This document shows, piece after piece, positions 6,210 through 9,245 of a DNA stretch of 9,245 nucleotides (its first letter is position 1; every line of letters starts with the position of its first letter). The notes under the pieces are model-generated. The model searched no databases. It was not told the origin of the DNA and worked only from the letters and a program-made list of their open reading frames with translations. The DNA is from Methylacidiphilum sp. (GTDB lineage Bacteria > Verrucomicrobiota > Verrucomicrobiia > CAIQCK01): contig DYDC01000088.1 in the NCBI GenBank assembly GCA_020718125.1, forward strand, positions 1 to 9,245, read 5' to 3'. The position numbers were made by a program, and so were the translations under genes.

Positions 6210-6841
6210 GGCTTGTTCTCCCGGGTGTCGTCGCGGGTGAAAAAGGCTTTGAGTTCGTGGGCCAACAGGCCGTAGGCGCGGTGCTCGCGTTTGCGCACGG
6301 TGTCGGCGGACTCGCCAAGCATTTTTCCGATCTCTTGCTGGGTGAGCCGCTCAAAGCAACGGTGCTGGACGATTTCAGCAAGGCGCTGGCCGGGATTCAG
6401 GCGGTCAAGTTTATCCAGGGCGCGGTCCACGGCCTCGGCGAGTTCGGCGCGCTCGGATGTCTGGTCCACGAGACGGTCGAGGTTGAGCGCGCCCGCTGCG
6501 ACCAGTGGAGCAATGCCTTCGCTGTCGAACGAGCCGGCCTTGACCACGTTTCGCGCTTTCCGTCGGCGGGCGTAATCAATCAGCAGGCGGCGCATGGCAA
6601 AGTGGGCGTCCTTGAAGAAAGCCTCCCGATTTTCCCAGGACACTTCGCGCCAATCACGGCCCTTGGGCAGGAGCTTTTTCAGGGCGCTGTTGAGCAGTTG
6701 CGTCGTGTGAACGGTGCCGGCGTTGCCTTCGCGTGCCAGCAGCGCGCGCGCGTCGCGTTTCAGCGCCTCTTGAAATGCCGCGACGTCCGCCCAACTCACC
6801 GGACCGTCGGCTGCTGGTTCTGCCTTCAGCGGCTTCTTCAT
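6206..6841 (-). CDS. ECF-type RNA polymerase sigma factor (Sigma70_ECF family)
   Basis: The 211-residue protein resembles the Sigma70_ECF family common in Planctomycetes and Verrucomicrobia. HTTQLLNSALKKLLP (45-59) and WENREAFFKDAHFAMRRLLIDYARRRKARN (69-98) form the region 2 core, matching the family pattern of an HT.L...A.....L motif followed by AMRR(I/L)L(I/V)D.AR.R. Residues 163-198 (FERLTQQEIGKMLGESADTVRKREHRAY) are the region 4 helix-turn-helix. I chose the ATG at 6841 over an upstream one (7009) because an AAGGTG precedes it and the extra 56 residues are unlike the family. Its stop overlaps the kinase-fusion start by 4 nt, so the two are probably translationally coupled and expressed together. 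ECF factors paired with Ser/Thr kinases are a known arrangement in which the kinase controls sigma activity. Here that control would come from a kinase whose sensor is diversified. Confidence 0.9.
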   Translation of the reverse strand: MKKPLKAEPAADGPVSWADVAAFQEALKRDARALLAREGNAGTVHTTQLLNSALKKLLPKGRDWREVSWENREAFFKDAHFAMRRLLIDYARRRKARNVVKAGSFDSEGIAPLVAAGALNLDRLVDQTSERAELAEAVDRALDKLDRLNPGQRLAEIVQHRCFERLTQQEIGKMLGESADTVRKREHRAYGLLAHELKAFFTRDDTRENKP

Positions 6842-7032
6842 GGCGAACACCTTACCAGCACAGCCAAGAGCGCGGCAATTCAAAGGCGCGAAAGGGCGCA
6901 GAAATTCTTCGCATCCGCTTTCCGGTTTTCGGGGGTCACTGCGCAGGAGTAGCGAACGGATGTTCGAGCGCTCGAACGAAACGAAATGCTGAGCCGGCTC
7001 AGCGAACAACCAGAGAAAAGGAGTTCGCTGAG
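6842..7032. promoter_or_regulatory. Divergent intergenic region with palindromes and leader hairpin
   Basis: This region separates the leftward sigma/kinase operon from the rightward gene at 7033. It has a perfect 16-bp palindrome gttcgagcgctcgaac (6962-6977), a plausible operator, and a second perfect 16-bp palindrome gctgagccggctcagc (6988-7003). A 10-bp inverted repeat (6998-7007 with 7023-7032) has a 15-nt loop holding most of the AAGGAG ribosome site (7018-7023) of the downstream gene. The second palindrome and this hairpin share bases 6998-7003, so they cannot form together. I did not find a convincing -35/-10 pair. Confidence 0.55.
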
Positions 7033-7782
7033 ATGAAAAGTCAGAAGAAGATCGAAACAGGGGCTGTGTTCGCCAAGGCCCCGCTCGCCGGCGCGATGCC
7101 GGGAGTTGAACAGAATCGCGAAGAGTTCGTCACGGACTGGCAGTTGCCCAATGCCTTCACGGCGGAGCCAGGCGCGGCCTGCAATGGCGGCGTCAAGTCG
7201 CCGGCGCCCGGCGGTTCGCTGGACGACATTGGCCCGGCTGCGGAAGAGGACGATGCGATCGGGCGGAACGTATGCGCGTTACTCGTCAATTCGCTGCGGT
7301 CACCAGGGGCCAAGGGAGCCGTGGTGTGCAGCTTGGCGGAGTTTCGCCAGCTCGCCTCGGTGCGCGGGGTCGTGTGTCCGACCGATGAGAAGGCGTGCAA
7401 CATTGCGACCGTGGCGCGCGCCGTGTCAGAAATTGCAAGAACCTGGCCGTTCGGCGACCTCGTCGTGACGATGGGCGAGATCAGCTACGTGGTGGCCGAC
7501 GCCACCACGCGTGTAATCGCTCACGTGGGACTGACCCGTTTGGCGCGTGAGCGGGTGCGCGCAAGTCTCAGACCGGGCAAGGTCCATGTGAGCCGGGACC
7601 GGTTCTTCGCGGTCTTCGCTGCCGAACACGCGCGGTTGCACGGCGTGGCAACAGAGAACTCACGGGCGCTGCGCGCCGCACGCCGGGCCTGTCTGGAGGT
7701 GGTGCGCAGTTGCAGCCGGCTGCTGTGCCCCGACCGGAGCTGGTTCGAGGTGCGCATCTTCGCGGAGAGGTTTGGCGCGTGA
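7033..7782 (+). CDS. Hypothetical protein, unrecognised
   Basis: I do not recognise this 249-residue protein. The ATG at 7033 is supported by AAGGAG at 7018-7023. The first 75 residues are low in structure, rich in Ala, Gly and Pro (for example AEPGAACNGGVKSPAPGGSLDD). The rest looks folded: a Cys-containing helical part (IGRNVCALLVNSL, 86-98), then hydrophobic segments (FGDLVVTMGEISYVVADATTRVIAHVGLT), then a basic helical C-terminus with several Cys (ACLEVVRSCSRLLCPD). There is no signal peptide and no clear membrane helix. It is divergent from the sigma/kinase operon and its ribosome site may be held in a leader hairpin. A regulator or an accessory-element gene is possible, but nothing in the sequence decides. 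Confidence 0.75.
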   Translation: MKSQKKIETGAVFAKAPLAGAMPGVEQNREEFVTDWQLPNAFTAEPGAACNGGVKSPAPGGSLDDIGPAAEEDDAIGRNVCALLVNSLRSPGAKGAVVCSLAEFRQLASVRGVVCPTDEKACNIATVARAVSEIARTWPFGDLVVTMGEISYVVADATTRVIAHVGLTRLARERVRASLRPGKVHVSRDRFFAVFAAEHARLHGVATENSRALRAARRACLEVVRSCSRLLCPDRSWFEVRIFAERFGA

Positions 7783-7804
7783 GCCGGACCCGCCCGAACG
7801 AGGA

Positions 7805-7836
7805 AGTGGGTGGCGTTCTTCGGAACGCCACCCGCT
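7805..7836. terminator. UUCG-capped hairpin between convergent genes
   Basis: Arms 7808-7818 and 7823-7833 pair perfectly over 11 bp around TTCG closed by C-G, the classic extra-stable tetraloop. Three more pairs including one wobble extend it. It lies 23 nt after the stop at 7782 and before the convergent gene remnant ending at 7871. It has no T-run on either side, so it may act as a mRNA 3' end stabiliser or a bidirectional terminator. Confidence 0.5.
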
Positions 7837-7870
7837 CATCTCGTGCCACAAACCGGCAATGAGCGATGTG

Positions 7871-8035
7871 TTAGCCAGCCAAGAGTTCTTTGCGCGCCGC
7901 TTCCACAATCCGGTCCACCTCGCGTGCGAACGCAGGCTCGATTTCCGGCGGCGGCTCGGCGGCGATCAGCTTGCGCCAAGCTTGGTCGGCTTGTTGGAGA
8001 AGCTTCTCGTCGCTGGCGGGGGCGGGTCGCGTTGA
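7871..8035 (-). pseudogene. 3' fragment of the same gene as 8777-9070, cut by an inserted element
   Basis: The minus strand encodes TRPAPASDEKLLQQADQAWR and on to AARKELLAG, then TAA at 7871. It is nearly identical over about 55 residues to the end of the protein at 8777-9070. Upstream, the inserted element at 8045-8157 brings a TGA in frame, so the gene is broken here. Removing the element and one copy of its flanking direct repeat rejoins an open frame (RIGYACKRLQPASSTRPAP). Even the rejoined frame departs from the other copy upstream of this point, so it was probably already a partial copy. The C-terminal pattern (EPPPEIEPAFAREV..IVEAAR) resembles the end of MttB-type methyltransferases; I hold this at low confidence. 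Confidence 0.7.
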
Positions 8036-8166
8036 AGATGCCGGTAATGGGTCAGTTAAAGGTGGGGCGAGACTCCGTCGAGCCTCCGCTTTGCCAATGG
8101 AGGCTCGACAGAGTCTCGCCCCACCTCGAAGCCATGCCCCTTTAACTGACCCATTACAGATGCCGG
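8036..8166. mobile_element. Short inverted-repeat (MITE-like) element with 9-bp direct repeats
   Basis: The terminal inverted repeats are about 18 bp: taatgggtcagttaaagg at 8045-8062 and its complement at 8139-8156. Inside is a second inverted repeat (8061-8087 with 8099-8125, one mismatch, 11-nt loop). The element is flanked by agatgccgg at 8036-8044 and 8158-8166, which looks like a target-site duplication. There is no room for a transposase, so it would be non-autonomous. It lies about 50 nt upstream of the antitoxin gene and could alter its promoter. Confidence 0.75.
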
Positions 8167-8211
8167 CTGAAGGCGCTTGCAGGCGTAGCCGATTCGTGCC
8201 ACGGTGAGGCC

Positions 8212-8448
8212 ATGAAAGAAGCGGTTGTGAGAGCGAGGGTTGAATCCCGCTTGAAACGGGATGCTGAAGCGGTGTTCACCCGTTTGGGGATCAACACCAC
8301 GGAAGCCATTCGCATGTTCCTCAGCCAGGTTCGGCTGCGCCGAGGTCTGCCCTTCCCCGTTGCCATGCCGGAGAATCAGGATCTGCTGCTGCCCGGGCCG
8401 ATGCGCCAACGGGCACTGGACTCGGTTTATGACGACGAAGCCCGGTGA
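8212..8448 (+). CDS. RelB/DinJ-like antitoxin
   Basis: The 78-residue protein begins VVRARVESRLKRDAEAVFTRLGINTTEAIRMFLSQV (residues 4-39). This is the ribbon-helix-helix pattern of RelB/DinJ antitoxins: a basic beta strand, a helix of Lys/Arg and Ala/Glu, 'LGI.TTEAIR.FL', then GLPFPV (residues 45-50). The acidic C-terminus (DSVYDDEAR) would wrap the toxin. A purine-rich GGTGAGG precedes the ATG by a few nt. The stop overlaps the toxin gene by 20 nt, as in typical toxin-antitoxin operons. Such antitoxins usually repress their own promoter, here 8167-8211 or within the inserted element. Confidence 0.85.
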   Translation: MKEAVVRARVESRLKRDAEAVFTRLGINTTEAIRMFLSQVRLRRGLPFPVAMPENQDLLLPGPMRQRALDSVYDDEAR

Positions 8449-8746
8449 GATATACCGTGTGGACCTCGGGCTGGGCGGAAAAGTGCGCCTGATGGTTGTG
8501 GTATCCCGAAGTGATCCGGCTGCTCCGCGTGCGCTGAGCCTGTGCGTGCCGATCACGACGGTTTCGCGCCAGTCACCCTACGAGGTAGAGTTGCCGGGCA
8601 CCGCATTCTTCACACAGAAGAGCTTCGCCAACGTGCAGGGTCTGCAGGCAGTTCAACACCACGAGTTGCGAGGGCCGATCGGGACGATTCACGGAAAGCC
8701 GCTGGAGGAGATTCGTGAGGCATTGCGGTATGCCATGGAACTCTGA
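8429..8746 (+). CDS. PemK/MazF-like endoribonuclease toxin
   Basis: The 105-residue protein fits the PemK/MazF mRNA interferase family. PGEIYRVDLGLGGKVRLMVVVSR (5-27) is the N-terminal strand pair with the conserved R in 'G..R..vVvs'. VPITTVSR (residues 39-46) matches the VPiT motif. KSFANVQGLQAV follows, then L(R)GPIGTIHGKPLEEI near the end, like the family's 'iG.l....l..i'. The start ATG at 8429 lies inside the antitoxin gene, so translation is coupled. Length is normal for the family. RelB/DinJ antitoxins more often pair with RelE/YafQ toxins, so the pairing is a hybrid one. Confidence 0.85.
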   Translation: MTTKPGEIYRVDLGLGGKVRLMVVVSRSDPAAPRALSLCVPITTVSRQSPYEVELPGTAFFTQKSFANVQGLQAVQHHELRGPIGTIHGKPLEEIREALRYAMEL

Positions 8747-8776
8747 AGAAGCTTTCGTTTCCGGTCCGGCGGCGGT

Positions 8777-8935
8777 TTAACCCGCCAACAACTCTTTGCG
8801 CGCCGCTTCCACAATCCGGTTTACCTCGCGTGCGAACGCAGGCTCGATTTCCGGCGGCGGCTCGGCTGCGACCAGCTTGCGCCACGCTTGGTCGGCTTGT
8901 TGGAGGAGCTTCTCGTCGCTGGTGGGGGCGGGTTG
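8777..8935. repeat. Direct repeat copy 2 (copy 1 at 7871-8030)
   Basis: About 160 bp here matches 7871-8030 in the same orientation with roughly one mismatch per ten bases. Both contain the last 50 or so codons and the stop of the same gene. The two copies bracket the toxin-antitoxin pair and the MITE-like element. They could be scars of a duplication or substrates for deletion of the cassette. Confidence 0.8.
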
Positions 8936-9070
8936 GGTGTGGTCGCAGTAGGCGCGGCCGAGCAGGCGCGGATACCAGCCGAGGTTGCGGAAGTGGGCGA
9001 GGGTGTGGTTGATCATTTGGGCCGCGTGTTCGTAAACCGCGGGCTTGAGCGGCAGTCTCATTTTGCCCAT
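8777..9070 (-). CDS. Small protein, possible truncated MttB-like C-terminus
   Basis: The 97-residue frame starts MGKMRLPLKPAVYEHAAQMI (ATG at 9070 or 9061; no Shine-Dalgarno seen) and continues NHTLAHFRNLGWYPRLLGR (21-39), then SDEKLLQQADQAW, then a Pro-rich hinge and a final helix. HTL.HFR...WYPRLL.R followed by a PPP hinge and 'EV..IV.AAR' resembles the C-terminal end of trimethylamine methyltransferase (MttB) family proteins. The first 18 residues resemble instead the start of uroporphyrinogen-decarboxylase-like methyltransferases (LKPAVYEHAA). If so, the ORF is a deletion fusion of two corrinoid-methyltransferase genes and may not be functional. Both resemblances are from memory and tentative. 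The open frame extends upstream to 9181 without family character. Confidence 0.5.
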   Translation of the reverse strand: MGKMRLPLKPAVYEHAAQMINHTLAHFRNLGWYPRLLGRAYCDHTQPAPTSDEKLLQQADQAWRKLVAAEPPPEIEPAFAREVNRIVEAARKELLAG

Positions 9071-9245
9071 GAACACAGCCAGATAAGACGTGCGAGGCCG
9101 CGAGGCAAACCGAAAACGCGATGAAAAATCTCCTGCGCCGAACTGCTGCCGGTGTCGGCGAAGAAGAATAGACGCAATCAAAGTAGTCCGTGACTCCGTA
9201 GCGGTGGCCGTTGTTCAACCAGAGGAAAGCGTGGGCGGAACGCCG
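9071..9245. other. No confident gene
   Basis: This end piece has open frames on the minus strand, including one whose translation has a short hydrophobic stretch ending LSGC (lipobox-like). None has a ribosome site or a recognisable family. I see no RNA gene or repeat in it. A gene entering from outside the window on the minus strand (frame reading AHAFLWLNNGHRYG) cannot be excluded. Confidence 0.4.

Noticed and set aside
6842..7009. 56-residue N-terminal extension of the sigma factor from an upstream ATG
   Set aside because: The extension is unlike the family, crosses the palindromes of the divergent regulatory region, and the ATG at 6841 has a better ribosome site.
8610..9218. 202-residue minus-strand frame with a lipobox-like LSGC
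   Set aside because: No ribosome site, most of the frame is a shadow of the 8777-9070 gene and of the toxin gene end, and the composition after the hydrophobic stretch is not protein-like.

Overview
The window is a GC-rich stretch of bacterial accessory DNA built around a diversity-generating retroelement (DGR). The organism is probably from the Verrucomicrobia/Planctomycetes side of the tree. I infer this from a Sigma70_ECF-type sigma factor translationally coupled to a Ser/Thr kinase and from the many GC-rich dispersed palindromes; no single marker proves it.

Left part (1-2507): a DGR reverse transcriptase (RT) runs leftward from 1473 and is still open at the window edge. Its reading frame continues through an A-rich template-like repeat (TR2, about 261-388). 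An Avd-like four-helix accessory gene runs rightward from 1460, so the two genes diverge with overlapping 5' ends. A second template repeat (TR1, 2090-2228, minus sense) lies antisense to the extended tail of the avd reading frame. Both repeats are followed on their 3' side by the same spacer, which contains a hairpin supported by one compensatory base-pair change.

Centre (2508-6841): a leftward two-gene operon. An ECF sigma factor (start 6841) overlaps by 4 nt a 1233-residue protein made of a Ser/Thr kinase, a NACHT-type P-loop NTPase and a formylglycine-generating-enzyme/C-type-lectin (FGE/CLec) domain. The last 142 nt of this gene are the variable repeat (VR, 2511-2652). VR aligns to TR1 with 25 substitutions. 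Of these, 23 fall on template adenines (26 adenines in TR1) and two elsewhere, plus one 3-nt insertion. This is the signature of adenine-directed mutagenic retrohoming. The likely system is a signalling NTPase with a kinase effector and a C-terminal sensor that the RT and Avd rewrite from TR1. TR2 has different constant segments, so it should serve another target outside the window.

Right part (6842-9245): a palindrome-rich divergent intergenic region, an unrecognised 249-residue protein (7033-7782), and a UUCG-capped hairpin. Then comes a truncated gene copy cut by a short inverted-repeat element with a 9-bp direct repeat at its ends. Next is a RelB/DinJ-like antitoxin with a PemK/MazF-like toxin, and last a second copy of the truncated gene. 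The toxin-antitoxin pair thus sits between two direct repeats of about 160 bp. Nothing here is visibly tied to the DGR.
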